DNA of 64,000 nucleotides from positions 2,418,001 through 2,482,000 of the forward strand of contig NZ_CP116256.1 of the NCBI RefSeq assembly GCF_027947575.1. The letters run 5' to 3'. Positions 26,319 to 35,506 of the stretch are shown one piece after another. Position 1 is the first letter of the stretch; each line of letters starts with the position of its first letter. The DNA is from Streptomyces rubrogriseus (GTDB lineage Bacteria > Actinomycetota > Actinomycetes > Streptomycetales > Streptomycetaceae). The notes beneath the pieces were generated by a model. It searched no databases and was not told where the DNA came from. It saw only the letters and a program-made list of their open reading frames with translations. The translations under genes and the position numbers were made by a program.

Positions 26319-27830
26319 ATGACCGTACGGCGAGTAATGGGCATCGAGACGGAGTACGGAATCTCCGTCCCCGGCCACCCCAACGCCAATGCCATGCTCA
26401 CCTCGTCCCAGATCGTCAACGCCTACGCGGCGGCGATGCACCGGGCCCGCCGGGCCCGCTGGGACTTCGAGGAGGAAAACCCGCTCCGGGACGCGCGAGG
26501 CTTCGACCTCGCCCGCGAGGCCGCCGACAACAGCCAGCTCACCGACGAGGACATCGGCCTCGCCAACGTCATCCTCACCAACGGAGCACGGCTCTACGTC
26601 GACCACGCCCACCCCGAATACAGCGCTCCGGAAGTCACCAACCCGCGCGACGCCGTCCTGTGGGACAAGGCCGGCGAACGCATCATGGCCGAAGCCGCCG
26701 AACGCGCCGCCCAGCTCCCCGGCGCCCAGCCCATCCACCTCTACAAGAACAACACCGACAACAAGGGCGCCTCCTACGGCACGCACGAGAACTACCTGAT
26801 GAAGCGGGAAACCGCCTTCTCGGACATCGTGCGCCACCTGACCCCCTTCTTCGTCTCCCGCCAGGTCATCACCGGCGCCGGCCGCGTCGGCATCGGCCAG
26901 GACGGCCACGAACACGGCTTCCAGCTCAGCCAGCGTGCCGACTACTTCGAGGTCGAGGTCGGCCTGGAGACGACGCTGAAGCGCCCCATCATCAACACCC
27001 GCGACGAACCGCACGCCGACGCCGAGAAGTGGCGCCGTCTGCACGTGATCATCGGCGACGCGAACCTGTCGGAGATCTCGACGTACCTGAAGCTGGGCAC
27101 GACGGCCCTGGTCCTCTCCATGATCGAAGACGGCTTCATCGCCGTCGACCTCGCCGTCGACCAGCCCGTACGCACCCTCCACCAGGTCTCGCACGACCCC
27201 ACGCTCAAGCACCTCGTCACCCTGCGCAGCGGCCGCACACTCACCGCCGTACAGCTCCAGATGGAGTACTACGAGCTGGCCCGCAAATACGTCGAGGAAC
27301 GCTACGGCGCGGACGCCGACGACCAGACCAAGGACGTCCTCGGCCGCTGGGAAGACACCCTCAACCGGCTCGAGAACGACCCGATGAGCCTGGCCGGCGA
27401 ACTGGACTGGGTGGCCAAGCGGGAGCTCATGGAGGGCTACCGCCGCCGCGACAACGTCGACTGGGACGCCGCCCGGCTGCACCTCGTCGACCTCCAGTAC
27501 GCCGACGTACGGCCCGACAAGGGCCTCTACAACCGCCTGGTGGACCGCGGCCGCATCAAGCGCCTGCTCGACGAGAACGAGGTCGAGCGGGCCCGTACGA
27601 AGCCGCCGGAGGACACCAGGGCCTACTTCCGCGGGCGCTGCCTGGAGCAGTACGCGGACGACGTCGCGGCGGCCTCCTGGGACTCGGTGATCTTCGATCT
27701 GCCGGGCCGGGACTCGCTCCAGCGGGTGCCAACCCTGGAACCGCTTCGCGGAACGCGTAATCACGTCAAGGAACTCCTGGACCGCTGCCGCACGGCGGAA
27801 GACCTGGTCAGGGTCCTGGCCGGCGGGTGA
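26319..27830 (+). CDS. dop: Dop, Pup deamidase/depupylase
   Basis: Dop converts the C-terminal Gln of Pup to Glu so that PafA can use it, and it also removes Pup from substrates. The 503-residue protein belongs to the glutamine-synthetase-like Dop/PafA family. It opens with G-I-E-T-E-Y-G-I-S (the Mg-ATP-binding E-x-E-Y-G), has P-E-Y-S-A-P-E with the catalytic-region Asp loop near residue 95, and N-T-R-D-E-P-H-A-D near residue 226. It is longer than PafA (453 residues, encoded at 32902) because of extra loop sequence, which is characteristic of Dop. Pup, with a Gln end, lies directly downstream. Confidence 0.95.
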   Translation: MTVRRVMGIETEYGISVPGHPNANAMLTSSQIVNAYAAAMHRARRARWDFEEENPLRDARGFDLAREAADNSQLTDEDIGLANVILTNGARLYVDHAHPEYSAPEVTNPRDAVLWDKAGERIMAEAAERAAQLPGAQPIHLYKNNTDNKGASYGTHENYLMKRETAFSDIVRHLTPFFVSRQVITGAGRVGIGQDGHEHGFQLSQRADYFEVEVGLETTLKRPIINTRDEPHADAEKWRRLHVIIGDANLSEISTYLKLGTTALVLSMIEDGFIAVDLAVDQPVRTLHQVSHDPTLKHLVTLRSGRTLTAVQLQMEYYELARKYVEERYGADADDQTKDVLGRWEDTLNRLENDPMSLAGELDWVAKRELMEGYRRRDNVDWDAARLHLVDLQYADVRPDKGLYNRLVDRGRIKRLLDENEVERARTKPPEDTRAYFRGRCLEQYADDVAAASWDSVIFDLPGRDSLQRVPTLEPLRGTRNHVKELLDRCRTAEDLVRVLAGG

Positions 27831-27935
27831 GCGACCCGAGCGGGTACCGGGGAGTAAGCAGCCGGACAGGGTGGAATATCCCAGGTCCGGGAACCATGGA
27901 GATGGTCCCCGTACGTTGGAGGAAGTGCGGGGCCG

Positions 27936-27958
27936 ATGTCGGACCAGATCTGTAGGGT
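27936..27958 (+). promoter_or_regulatory. Putative pup promoter with partial RecA-NDp likeness
   Basis: ATGTCGGAC, eight bases, then TAGGGT. Six of nine positions match the upstream half of the RecA-NDp consensus and the -10 fits TANNNT with the exact spacer of eight. Transcription would begin near 27965, 44 bases before the pup ATG. The similarity is only partial, so control by PafBC is tentative. Confidence 0.4.
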
Positions 27959-28008
27959 CTGATCTTGACCGAGCAACTGTGTCGGGCGAACCGAGCGGGG
28001 TGAGGGTT

Positions 28009-28227
28009 ATGGCGACCAAGGACACCGGCGGCGGGCAGCAGAAGGCCACGCGGTCCACCGAGGAGGTCGAGGAGCAGGCGCAGGACGCGCAGGCATCGGA
28101 GGACCTCAAGGAACGCCAGGAAAAGCTGAACGACGACGTGGACTCCGTCCTGGACGAAATCGACGATGTCTTGGAGGAGAACGCAGAGGATTTCGTTCGC
28201 AGCTTCGTTCAAAAGGGTGGGCAGTAA
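28009..28227 (+). CDS. pup: Pup, prokaryotic ubiquitin-like protein
   Basis: Pup is the small disordered protein that is linked to lysines of substrates to mark them for the proteasome. The product is 72 residues, highly charged, with a helix-forming C-terminal half (L-N-D-D-V-D-S-V-L-D-E-I) that binds the ARC coiled coil. It ends G-G-Q, so the last Gln must be deamidated by Dop before ligation by PafA. ATG 28009 is chosen by length and start M-A-T-K-D-T-G-G; longer in-frame starts upstream add an unconserved tail. Ribosome-binding sequence GAGGG is six bases upstream. Confidence 0.97.
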   Translation: MATKDTGGGQQKATRSTEEVEEQAQDAQASEDLKERQEKLNDDVDSVLDEIDDVLEENAEDFVRSFVQKGGQ

Positions 28228-28271
28228 GCCCAATTTGCCTTTGAATCGAAGGTTGCAACGGGGGTCTGTAA

Positions 28272-28865
28272 GTGTCCGACGCGTGTGAAGCCAAGAAGTG
28301 TTCGCGGTGCCAGGAGAGCAAACCGCGCGCGGCTTTCGCGAGCAACAAGTCCATGCGTGATGGTCTTCAGGCGTACTGCCGGGAGTGCTCCGCGGAGTAC
28401 TACCGGCAGCGCCAGAGGGCCAAGGGGCGGGCAGTGCGTGAGAAGGTGCCTGTCCCGCCGGGACACAAGCACTGCAGGGGCTGCGGCGAGGTAAGGCCCC
28501 ATAGCGAGTGGCATCGAAAGACCAGTGCGCCCGATGGCCTGGCAAGCCGCTGTAAGGCCTGCAAGGCAGCTACTGATCCGGCAGGACACCTTCGTCGAAA
28601 GTACGGCCTCACTGAAGCTCAGCGCGACGAGATCGTGGCCTCTCAGGCGGGGGTGTGCGTGATCTGCCTGAAAGCCCCCGCCGTGCAAGTGGATCACTGC
28701 CACAAGACGGGTAGGGTCCGTGGCGTACTGTGCTTCAACTGCAATTCAGGCCTCGGTCTGTTGAGGGATGACCCCGACGCGATGTACCGAGCTGCCGACT
28801 ACCTGGAAGGAATCGCGTGGAAGCCAACACTCGTAGCACCGGGCGTCTACCAGCTGCCTTCCTGA
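28272..28865 (+). CDS. HNH (recombination endonuclease VII-type) nuclease between pup and prcB
   Basis: The 197-residue product has two N-terminal zinc-knuckle-like units (C-S-R-C...C-R-E-C and C-R-G-C...C-K-A-C). They are followed by an endonuclease VII-type HNH domain with V-D-H-C-H-K-T-G near residue 141 and C-F-N-C-N-S-G-L-G near residue 156. It probably binds and nicks DNA, but its biological target is unknown. Base composition is visibly poorer in GC and codons such as TCT, TGT and CGA are more frequent than in neighbours, suggesting acquisition. Its 3' end overlaps prcB by 49 bases, so prcB translation may be coupled to it. GTG 28272 has a weak ribosome-binding site. Confidence 0.85.
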   Translation: MSDACEAKKCSRCQESKPRAAFASNKSMRDGLQAYCRECSAEYYRQRQRAKGRAVREKVPVPPGHKHCRGCGEVRPHSEWHRKTSAPDGLASRCKACKAATDPAGHLRRKYGLTEAQRDEIVASQAGVCVICLKAPAVQVDHCHKTGRVRGVLCFNCNSGLGLLRDDPDAMYRAADYLEGIAWKPTLVAPGVYQLPS

Positions 28866-29662
28866 CGCCCGGGTCCTCCTCTTTCATGGACTTCCTCGGG
28901 GAGCACCAGCCGGAGATCCTCCCGGGCAACCGGCAGCTCCCGCCGGTGCAGGGCGTCATCGAGGCACCGCACGGCACCACGATCGTGGCGGTCACGTTCC
29001 CCGGCGGTGTCGTGCTCGCCGGTGACCGGCGGGCCACCATGGGCAACATGATCGCCCAGCGGGACATCGAGAAGGTCTTCCCGGCCGACGAGTACTCGGC
29101 GGTGGGCATCGCCGGCACGGCCGGCCTGGCCGTGGAGATGGTGAAGCTGTTCCAGCTGGAGCTGGAGCACTTCGAGAAGGTCGAGGGCGCGCAGCTGTCC
29201 CTGGAGGGCAAGGCGAACCGCCTGTCGACGATGATCCGGTCCAACCTGGGCATGGCGATGCAGGGGCTGGCCGTGGTGCCGCTGTTCGCGGGGTACGACG
29301 TGGACCGGGGCAGGGGCCGCATCTTCTCGTACGACGTGACGGGTGGCCGGTCAGAGGAGCGGAACTACGCGACCACGGGTTCGGGCTCGGTCTTCGCGCG
29401 CGGTGCGATGAAGAAGCTGTTCCGTGACGACCTGACCGAGGAGCAGGCGACGACGCTCGTGGTGCAGGCGCTGTACGACGCGGCTGACGACGACTCGGCG
29501 ACCGGTGGTCCCGATGTCGCCCGCCGGATCTATCCGATCATCACTGTGATCACCGAGGACGGTTTCCGCCGGCTCGGTGAGGACGAGGCCGCGGAGCTGG
29601 CCGGCTCGGTGCTGCAGGCCCGGCTCGAGCAGCCCGACGGTCCGCGGGCCGCGCTGCTGTAG
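28817..29662 (+). CDS. prcB: PrcB, 20S proteasome beta subunit
   Basis: PrcB forms the two inner rings of the 20S proteasome and carries the N-terminal-nucleophile Thr. The 281-residue precursor has a 53-residue propeptide ending A-P-H-G, cleaved before Thr54 (T-T-I-V-A-V). Lys of the active site is in G-D-R-R-A-T-M-type context near residue 86. GTG 28817 lies inside the HNH gene and has GGAAGGA at good spacing; it gives the length known for the Streptomyces subunit. It is followed by prcA after 61 bases, and both share a run of less C-ending codons. Confidence 0.96.
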   Translation: MEANTRSTGRLPAAFLTPGSSSFMDFLGEHQPEILPGNRQLPPVQGVIEAPHGTTIVAVTFPGGVVLAGDRRATMGNMIAQRDIEKVFPADEYSAVGIAGTAGLAVEMVKLFQLELEHFEKVEGAQLSLEGKANRLSTMIRSNLGMAMQGLAVVPLFAGYDVDRGRGRIFSYDVTGGRSEERNYATTGSGSVFARGAMKKLFRDDLTEEQATTLVVQALYDAADDDSATGGPDVARRIYPIITVITEDGFRRLGEDEAAELAGSVLQARLEQPDGPRAALL

Positions 29663-29723
29663 CGGGCGCGGGTCTTCGTTGTCAGGTGGTCCAGTGATTT
29701 CGACAGGAAGGGACGGATAACCG

Positions 29724-30500
29724 GTGTCGACGCCGTTCTATGTATCTCCTCAGCAGGCGATGGCGGACCGGGCGGAGTACGCCCGCAAGGGCATCGCGCG
29801 TGGCCGCAGCCTGGTCGTGCTGCAGTATGCCGACGGCATCGTGTTCGTCGGTGAGAATCCGTCCCGTGCGCTGCACAAGTTCAGTGAGATCTACGACCGG
29901 ATCGGCTTCGCGGCCGCCGGTAAGTACAACGAGTACGAGAACCTGCGGATCGGCGGGGTGCGCTATGCCGATCTGCGGGGTTACACCTATGACCGTGACG
30001 ATGTGACGGCGCGGGGTCTGGCGAACGTGTACGCGCAGACGCTGGGCACGATCTTCTCCAGCCAGGCCGAGAAGCCGTACGAGGTGGAGCTGGTCGTCGC
30101 GGAGGTCGGGGACAGTCCGGAGAACGACCAGATCTACCGGCTGCCGCACGACGGTTCGATCGTGGACGAGCACGGTTCGGTGGCGGTCGGGGGCAACGCG
30201 GAGCAGATCAGCGGGTATCTGGACCAGCGGCACCGGGACGGCATGACGCTGGCCGAGGCGCTGAAGCTGGCGGTGCAGGCGCTGTCCCGTGACACCAACG
30301 GGACCGAGCGGGAGATTCCGGCGGAGCGGCTGGAGGTCGCGGTGCTGGACCGGACGCGTCCGCAGCAGCGCAAGTTCAAGCGCATCGTGGGCGGGCAGCT
30401 GTCGCGGCTGCTGGAGTCGGGGGCGGCGGCGGGTGCGGCGTCGGCGGACAGTGAGGCCGAGGCCGAGGCCGAGACCGACTCCGGATCGGACGAGGAGTAG
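29724..30500 (+). CDS. prcA: PrcA, 20S proteasome alpha subunit
   Basis: PrcA forms the outer gating rings of the 20S proteasome, to which ARC docks. The 258-residue protein starts [13 protein letters not shown], with the conserved alpha-subunit N-terminal gate segment and [12 protein letters not shown]. The nucleophile Thr and the propeptide are absent. The C-terminus is an acidic, Ala/Glu-rich tail of about 28 residues, probably disordered. GTG 29724 follows a GGAAGGGA-like sequence. The gene converges on the LacI-type regulator with an 18-base gap and a hairpin. Confidence 0.96.
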   Translation: MSTPFYVSPQQAMADRAEYARKGIARGRSLVVLQYADGIVFVGENPSRALHKFSEIYDRIGFAAAGKYNEYENLRIGGVRYADLRGYTYDRDDVTARGLANVYAQTLGTIFSSQAEKPYEVELVVAEVGDSPENDQIYRLPHDGSIVDEHGSVAVGGNAEQISGYLDQRHRDGMTLAEALKLAVQALSRDTNGTEREIPAERLEVAVLDRTRPQQRKFKRIVGGQLSRLLESGAAAGAASADSEAEAEAETDSGSDEE

Positions 30501-30510
30501 GCGCCACCTG

Positions 30511-30534
30511 GGCCCGCCTCACCGAGGCGGGGCC
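30511..30534. terminator. Hairpin between prcA and the LacI-type gene
   Basis: GGCCCGCCTC (30511-30520) pairs with GAGGCGGGGCC (30524-30534), leaving one bulged G and a three-base loop. It lies ten bases after prcA and overlaps the end of the convergent gene, so it may end both transcripts. Confidence 0.55.
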
Positions 30535-31571
30535 GTGGACCCCCGTACCACCAGGCTGACCGGCAGGTCCCCCTTCTCGGGGGGCCTGCCTTCCAGTACC
30601 GCGAGCAGTGCGCGCATGCCCCGTTCGCCGAAGGCTTCCGCGTCGAGGCGGACGGTGGTGAGTTCGGGGTCGATGGCGGTGGCGAGGCCGAGGTCGTCGA
30701 GGCCGGTGACGGAGAGGTCGTCGGGGACGCGGAGTCCGGCCCGGCGGACGGCCTTGTAGGCGCCGGCCGCCAGTTTGTCGTCGTCGCAGACCAGTGCCGT
30801 GGGCCGGGGCCCGGGCGCGGCGAGGGCGGCTTCCGTGGCCCGCAGGGCGCCCTCGATCGAGATGGGGGCGCGGATCGTGCGCAGTTCGGTGCCGGGGACG
30901 GGGGCGAGCCGTGAGACCAGTTCGCGGGCGCGTACCTCGAAGGTCCAGGAGGGGATGTCCGCGGCGAGGTGGAGGAAGCTGCGGTGGCCCAGGGACAGCA
31001 GGTGCTCGGTGACCTGGCGGATGCCGTCGGCGATGTCGAGGTTGACGGTGGCGGCGCCCAGGCTGCCCTCGGGGTCGCTGTCGAGCATGACGAGGGGGAG
31101 TTGGTCGCCCCGGATGGCGGTCAGGGCGTCGGCGGCCATGGAGGAGGCGATGACGCCGTCCAGTGCGGCCTGGGCGGAGGCGAAGGGGTCGCGGGCGGGG
31201 CCGACGCCCTCGGGTGAGGGGTAGAGGACGACGCCGAAGCCGTGTGCGGCGGCGACCCGTGCGGCGCCGGTGTACACCTCGGCGAAGAACTCCGTGGTGA
31301 GCGCGGGGACGACCAGCAGGACGGTGCGGGTGCGGCCGAGGCGCAGGTTGCGTGCGGCGAGGTTGGGGCGGTAGCCGAGTTCCAGCGCGGCGTCGCGGAC
31401 TCGCTGGGCCGTGGGTTCCGACACGCGGCCGCGCCATTTGTCGCCGAGGACCAGGGAGACCGCTGCCTGGGAGACGCCGGCGGCCTGGGCGACGTCCCGG
31501 CTCGTGGGGCGGGTGCTGCCTCGTGCCACCGTTCGCCTGCGCTTTCGTCTGGACTGCTGAACTGGCGACAT
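30519..31571 (-). CDS. LacI-family transcriptional repressor
   Basis: The 350-residue protein has an N-terminal LacI helix-turn-helix (S-R-D-V-A-Q-A-A-G-V-S-Q-A-A-V-S near residue 22) and hinge. A periplasmic-binding-like effector domain follows, with S-V-T-G-L-D-D-L near residue 290. A basic 20-residue leader precedes the helix-turn-helix; a downstream GTG (V-A-R-G-S-T-R) would remove most of it and is an alternative start. The gene is divergent from an MFS exporter and shares a 61-base control region carrying an inverted repeat, so the two probably form a regulator/transporter pair. Ligand unknown. Confidence 0.88.
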   Translation of the reverse strand: MSPVQQSRRKRRRTVARGSTRPTSRDVAQAAGVSQAAVSLVLGDKWRGRVSEPTAQRVRDAALELGYRPNLAARNLRLGRTRTVLLVVPALTTEFFAEVYTGAARVAAAHGFGVVLYPSPEGVGPARDPFASAQAALDGVIASSMAADALTAIRGDQLPLVMLDSDPEGSLGAATVNLDIADGIRQVTEHLLSLGHRSFLHLAADIPSWTFEVRARELVSRLAPVPGTELRTIRAPISIEGALRATEAALAAPGPRPTALVCDDDKLAAGAYKAVRRAGLRVPDDLSVTGLDDLGLATAIDPELTTVRLDAEAFGERGMRALLAVLEGRPPEKGDLPVSLVVRGSTAPPR

Positions 31572-31573
31572 GG

Positions 31574-31600
31574 TACGTATGGCGAGAGAAGTTATACGTA
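31574..31600. promoter_or_regulatory. Inverted repeat in the LacI/MFS divergent promoter region
   Basis: TACGTAT (31574-31580) and ATACGTA (31594-31600) are perfect inverted 7-mers separated by 13 bases. The local AT content is high for this genome. It is the most likely operator of the adjacent LacI-type repressor. Confidence 0.5.
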
Positions 31601-31632
31601 ACACTTGCTGGAGTGGGACAGGGAGGTGCGTC

Positions 31633-32892
31633 GTGGTCGCCGGGTATCTGGACATCCTCCGGGCGAGGCATGCCGTGCGGCTGCTCGTCGGCACGCTGGT
31701 CGGGCGGTTGCCCAACGCCACAGCGGCGATCGCGATCGTGCTGTTCGTGCGGGCCGAGGGGGGTTCGTACAGCCTCGCGGGGGCGCTGGCGGCGGTGTAC
31801 GGCGTCGCGAACGCCGTGGGCCAGCCGGTGCTGGGGCGGTTGGTGGACCTGCACGGGCAGCCGCGGGTGCAGCTGCCGGCCGCGGTGCTGTCGGGGCTGG
31901 CGATGGCCGTGTTCGCGTTTGCGGGGACCGGGACGGCCGCGATGGCGTACCTGTCCGTGGGGGCCGCGGGGCTGTTCACGCCGCCGCTGGAGGGCGGGCT
32001 GCGGGCGCTGTGGCCGAGCGTGCTCCGCAAGGAGGACCAGGTGCACACGGCGTACGCGATGGACGCCGTGGCACAGGAGGTCATGTTCACCGTCGGGCCG
32101 CTGCTGGTGACGGTGTGCGTGTCGCTGTGGTCGCCGCAGGCGGCGCTGCTGGTGCTGAACGGTGTCGGTGTGCTGGGTGCGCTGTCGGTGGTCGTGTCGC
32201 CGCCCTCGCGCGCGTGGCGGTCGGCGCCCCGGGAGGCGCACTGGCTGGGTGCGCTGCGTTCGGGCGGGCTGCTGGCGCTGCTGGGGGCGTTCCTGTTCAT
32301 CGGGATGGCGCTCGGGTCGATCACGGTCGCCTCGGTGCCGTACGCCGACGGGCACGGGGGCGACGCCGTGTACGGGTGGCTGATGGCGGCGCTGGGGCTC
32401 GGTGCGCTGGTGGGCGGAGCGGTCTACGGGGCGCGGCAGTGGGCCGGTGAGCCGGCGCGGCGGCTGCGGGTGCTGGTGGCGCTGCTGGCGGTCTGCTACC
32501 TGCCGCTGATGCTGATGCCGGGCGCGGTGGCCATGGTGCTGCTCACGGTCCTTGCGGGGGTCTTCCTCGCGCCGTGCATCGCCTGCGCGTTCGTGCTCGT
32601 CGACGTGCACGCGCCGCGGGGGACGGTGACGGAGGCGTTCTCGTGGCTCGTGACGACGTTCACCGTGGGCGCTTCGGTGGGGACGGGTCTCGCGGGGCCC
32701 GTCGTGGAGCACGGCGGGGCGCTGTGGGGCTTCGCGGTGCCGGGGGCGGCGGGTTTCGTCTCGCTGCTCGTACTGGCGTGCACAGGGCGGGTCCTCGCAG
32801 CTCCCGTGCGGGAGGCGGTGGTTGCGGCTTCATCGGAAAATGATCCAAACCGTGCCGTCGAACCCCGTTTCAGTTCGGGTCATCAGGCGTAA
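31633..32892 (+). CDS. Major facilitator superfamily transporter
   Basis: The 419-residue protein is predicted to cross the membrane about 12 times. It has the MFS signature loop between helices 2 and 3 (G-R-L-V-D-L-H-G-Q-P-R near residue 64), as in drug/metabolite exporters. GTG 31633 is chosen because GGGAGG lies eight bases upstream; the ATG further up has no ribosome-binding site and would overlap the operator-like repeat. The substrate is unknown. The gene is probably controlled by the divergent LacI-type repressor. It ends nine bases before pafA, whose own -10 lies over the end of this gene. Confidence 0.85.
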   Translation: MVAGYLDILRARHAVRLLVGTLVGRLPNATAAIAIVLFVRAEGGSYSLAGALAAVYGVANAVGQPVLGRLVDLHGQPRVQLPAAVLSGLAMAVFAFAGTGTAAMAYLSVGAAGLFTPPLEGGLRALWPSVLRKEDQVHTAYAMDAVAQEVMFTVGPLLVTVCVSLWSPQAALLVLNGVGVLGALSVVVSPPSRAWRSAPREAHWLGALRSGGLLALLGAFLFIGMALGSITVASVPYADGHGGDAVYGWLMAALGLGALVGGAVYGARQWAGEPARRLRVLVALLAVCYLPLMLMPGAVAMVLLTVLAGVFLAPCIACAFVLVDVHAPRGTVTEAFSWLVTTFTVGASVGTGLAGPVVEHGGALWGFAVPGAAGFVSLLVLACTGRVLAAPVREAVVAASSENDPNRAVEPRFSSGHQA

Positions 32893-32895
32893 TGT
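32867..32895 (+). promoter_or_regulatory. pafA promoter for a leaderless mRNA
   Basis: GTTTCA (32867-32872), 17 bases, then TAATGT (32890-32895), and the ATG follows after exactly six bases. The -35 hexamer and spacer equal those before arc. The element overlaps the 3' end of the MFS gene. Confidence 0.5.
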
Positions 32896-32901
32896 TCAGT
32901 C

Positions 32902-34263
32902 ATGGACCGCCGCATTTTCGGGCTGGAGAACGAGTACGGCGTCACGTGCACGTTCAGGGGACAGCGCCGCCTGTCGCCTGACGAGGTGGCGCGGTACCTC
33001 TTCCGCCGTGTCGTGTCATGGGGCCGCAGCAGCAACGTCTTTCTGCGCAATGGCGCCCGCCTGTATCTCGACGTGGGATCACATCCGGAATACGCGACAC
33101 CCGAGTGTGACAACGTGACCGAACTCGTCACCCACGACAAGGCGGGCGAGCGCATTCTCGAAGGACTCCTGGTGGACGCCGAACGACGCCTGCACGAGGA
33201 GGGAATCGCGGGCGACGTCTACCTCTTCAAGAACAACACCGACTCCGCGGGCAACTCGTACGGTTGTCACGAGAATTACCTCGTGGCCCGGCACGGGGAG
33301 TTCTCGCGGCTCGCGGACATCCTCATTCCGTTCCTGGTGACGAGGCAGTTGCTGTGCGGTGCCGGCAAGGTGCTGCAGACGCCGCGCGGTGCGGTGTACT
33401 GCGTCAGCCAGCGGGCGGAGCACATCTGGGAGGGCGTCTCCTCGGCGACGACCCGGTCCCGGCCGATCATCAACACGCGCGACGAGCCGCACGCCGACGC
33501 GGAGCGCTACCGGCGTCTGCACGTCATCGTGGGCGACTCGAACATGTCCGAGACGACCATGCTGCTGAAGGTCGGCGCCACCGACCTGGTGCTGCGCATG
33601 ATCGAAGCGGGCACCGTGATGCGGGACCTGACCCTGGAGAACCCGATCCGGGCGATCCGCGAGGTCAGTCACGACATCACCGGGCGCCGCAAGGTGCGTC
33701 TGGCCAGCGGCCGGGAGGCGTCGGCGCTGGAGGTGCAGCGGGAGTACTACGAGAAGGCGGTGGACTTCTGCGAGCGCCGCGGCATCCGCACGGGCACCGT
33801 GGAGCGGGTGCTGGAGCTGTGGGGCCGCACGCTGGACGCCATCGAGGCCGAGGACCTGGACCGCATCGACACCGAGATCGACTGGGTCATGAAGTACAAG
33901 CTGCTGGAGCGGTACCGGGCCAAGCACAACATGACCATGTCGCATCCGCGGGTCGCGCAGATAGACCTCGCCTACCACGACATCCACCGGCGTCGTGGGC
34001 TGTACTACCTGCTCGAGAAGAAGGGCCAGGCGGCCCGGGTCGCCAACGACTTGAAGATCTTCGAGGGCAAGTCCGTCCCGCCGCAGACCACTCGGGCCCG
34101 GCTGCGCGGCGACTTCATCCGGCGGGCCCAGGAGCAGCGCCGGGACTTCACGGTCGACTGGGTCCACCTCAAGCTCAACGACCAGGCGCAGCGCACCGTG
34201 TTGTGCAAGGACCCGTTCCGTTCGGTGGACGACCGGGTGGAGAAGCTGATCGCCGGGATGTGA
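32902..34263 (+). CDS. pafA: PafA, Pup-protein ligase
   Basis: PafA uses ATP to activate the C-terminal Glu of deamidated Pup as a phosphate and joins it to substrate lysines. The 453-residue protein opens [13 protein letters not shown], giving the Mg-binding E-x-E-Y-G, then has P-E-Y-A-T-P-E with the catalytic Asp near residue 57. N-T-R-D-E-P-H-A-D is near residue 191. It is paralogous to Dop at 26319 but shorter and closer to mycobacterial PafA. It is separated from the dop-pup-prcBA block by the LacI/MFS pair and is followed by FKBP genes and pafBC. Confidence 0.96.
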   Translation: MDRRIFGLENEYGVTCTFRGQRRLSPDEVARYLFRRVVSWGRSSNVFLRNGARLYLDVGSHPEYATPECDNVTELVTHDKAGERILEGLLVDAERRLHEEGIAGDVYLFKNNTDSAGNSYGCHENYLVARHGEFSRLADILIPFLVTRQLLCGAGKVLQTPRGAVYCVSQRAEHIWEGVSSATTRSRPIINTRDEPHADAERYRRLHVIVGDSNMSETTMLLKVGATDLVLRMIEAGTVMRDLTLENPIRAIREVSHDITGRRKVRLASGREASALEVQREYYEKAVDFCERRGIRTGTVERVLELWGRTLDAIEAEDLDRIDTEIDWVMKYKLLERYRAKHNMTMSHPRVAQIDLAYHDIHRRRGLYYLLEKKGQAARVANDLKIFEGKSVPPQTTRARLRGDFIRRAQEQRRDFTVDWVHLKLNDQAQRTVLCKDPFRSVDDRVEKLIAGM

Positions 34264-34439
34264 TCCGGGTGTGATCCGGACGGGCATGAGCCCGGACGGG
34301 TGAGAGGGGCGTCCCGGCGCGAAGGCGCGGAACGCCACACGGGCACCGTACGTTAGCCGTGCGGTGCCCTTCTCACGCCGTAGAGTTGCGCGCACGCCAG
34401 CCAACAGGACCGACCCGATACCGATACGAGGCCCCCACC

Positions 34440-35447
34440 GTGCGCCGACGCTCACTCCTCATCGCCGTCCCCGCGGGACTGGTCACGCTCGCCGCCTGCG
34501 GTGACAGCGACGACTCCGGCTCATCGAGCAACGCGAGCGAGAGCCCGTCGCCCGACGCGTCGGCCACCTCGGCCGCGCCGCCGCCGAAGATCGTGGACGG
34601 TCCGCTGCCGGCGATCACGGCGGGGACGAAGTTCGACGAGAAGCCGACCGTCGCCAAGGGCAGCGGCGAGCCCTCCAAGGACCTCGCGGTCAAGACGGTC
34701 ATCGCCGGCGGCGGCAAGGCCGTCGCGGAGAACGACTTCATCTCGGCGAACTACCTCGGCCAGATCTGGCAGAGCGCGAAGGTCTTCGACAACTCCTACG
34801 ACCGCAAGACGCCCATCGTCATCCAGCTCGCGCAGGGCAGCATCATCGACGGCTGGCGGTACGCGCTCACCGGCAAGAAGACCGGCAGCCGCGTCCAGTT
34901 CTCGGTGCCGCCGACCTGGGGGTACGGGGAGCAGGGCAACGAGCAGGCGGGCATCAAGGGCGACGACACGCTGGTGTTCGTGGTCGACGTCCAGGACACC
35001 TTCAACGCGAAGAGCAGTGCCGACGGCAAGAAGGTCGCGCAGGACGACGCGGCCCTGCCGAAGGTCGGCACCAACACCGACGGCAAGGCGCCCTCCATCG
35101 AGGTGCCGAAGGCCGACGCGCCGAAGAAGCTCGCCGCCGAGTACGTCCTGGAGGGCGACGGCGCCGAGGTCGGCGCGCAGGACAGTGTGCTCGTGCAGTA
35201 CAAGGGTGTGCTGTGGGACGGCGGCAAGGAGTTCGACTCCACGTACGGCAGGAAGCAGCTGACGTCGTTCTCGCTGCAGCAGGTCGTCAAGGGCTGGGCG
35301 CAGGGGCTGACGGGCAAGAAGGTCGGCAGCCGCGTCCTCATCGTCATCCCGCCGGACCTGGGTTACGGCGACAGCCCGCCGGAGGGCAGCGGCATCGAGA
35401 AGGACTCCACGCTGGTCTTCTCCGTGGACATCCTCGCGAAGATGTGA
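34440..35447 (+). CDS. Lipoprotein with two FKBP-type prolyl isomerase domains
   Basis: The 335-residue protein starts at GTG 34440 and has a basic signal peptide with lipobox L-A-A-C (Cys near residue 20), then a Ser/Ala/Pro-rich linker. Two FKBP domains follow, at about residues 88-185 and 240-335. Each contains the V-x-V-x-Y-x-G and G-W/G-x-G-Y-G type motifs (W-A-Q-G-L-T-G-K-K-V-G-S and D-L-G-Y-G in the second). The first domain is less canonical in active-site aromatics. It should assist folding of exported proteins on the outer face of the membrane. The next gene encodes a single-domain cytoplasmic FKBP. Confidence 0.9.
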   Translation: MRRRSLLIAVPAGLVTLAACGDSDDSGSSSNASESPSPDASATSAAPPPKIVDGPLPAITAGTKFDEKPTVAKGSGEPSKDLAVKTVIAGGGKAVAENDFISANYLGQIWQSAKVFDNSYDRKTPIVIQLAQGSIIDGWRYALTGKKTGSRVQFSVPPTWGYGEQGNEQAGIKGDDTLVFVVDVQDTFNAKSSADGKKVAQDDAALPKVGTNTDGKAPSIEVPKADAPKKLAAEYVLEGDGAEVGAQDSVLVQYKGVLWDGGKEFDSTYGRKQLTSFSLQQVVKGWAQGLTGKKVGSRVLIVIPPDLGYGDSPPEGSGIEKDSTLVFSVDILAKM

Positions 35448-35506
35448 CGCCCGGGGATGTAAGACTTGGGCCGTTGCCTTTCCGCAGACAAGCAGGAGCT
35501 GAACAC

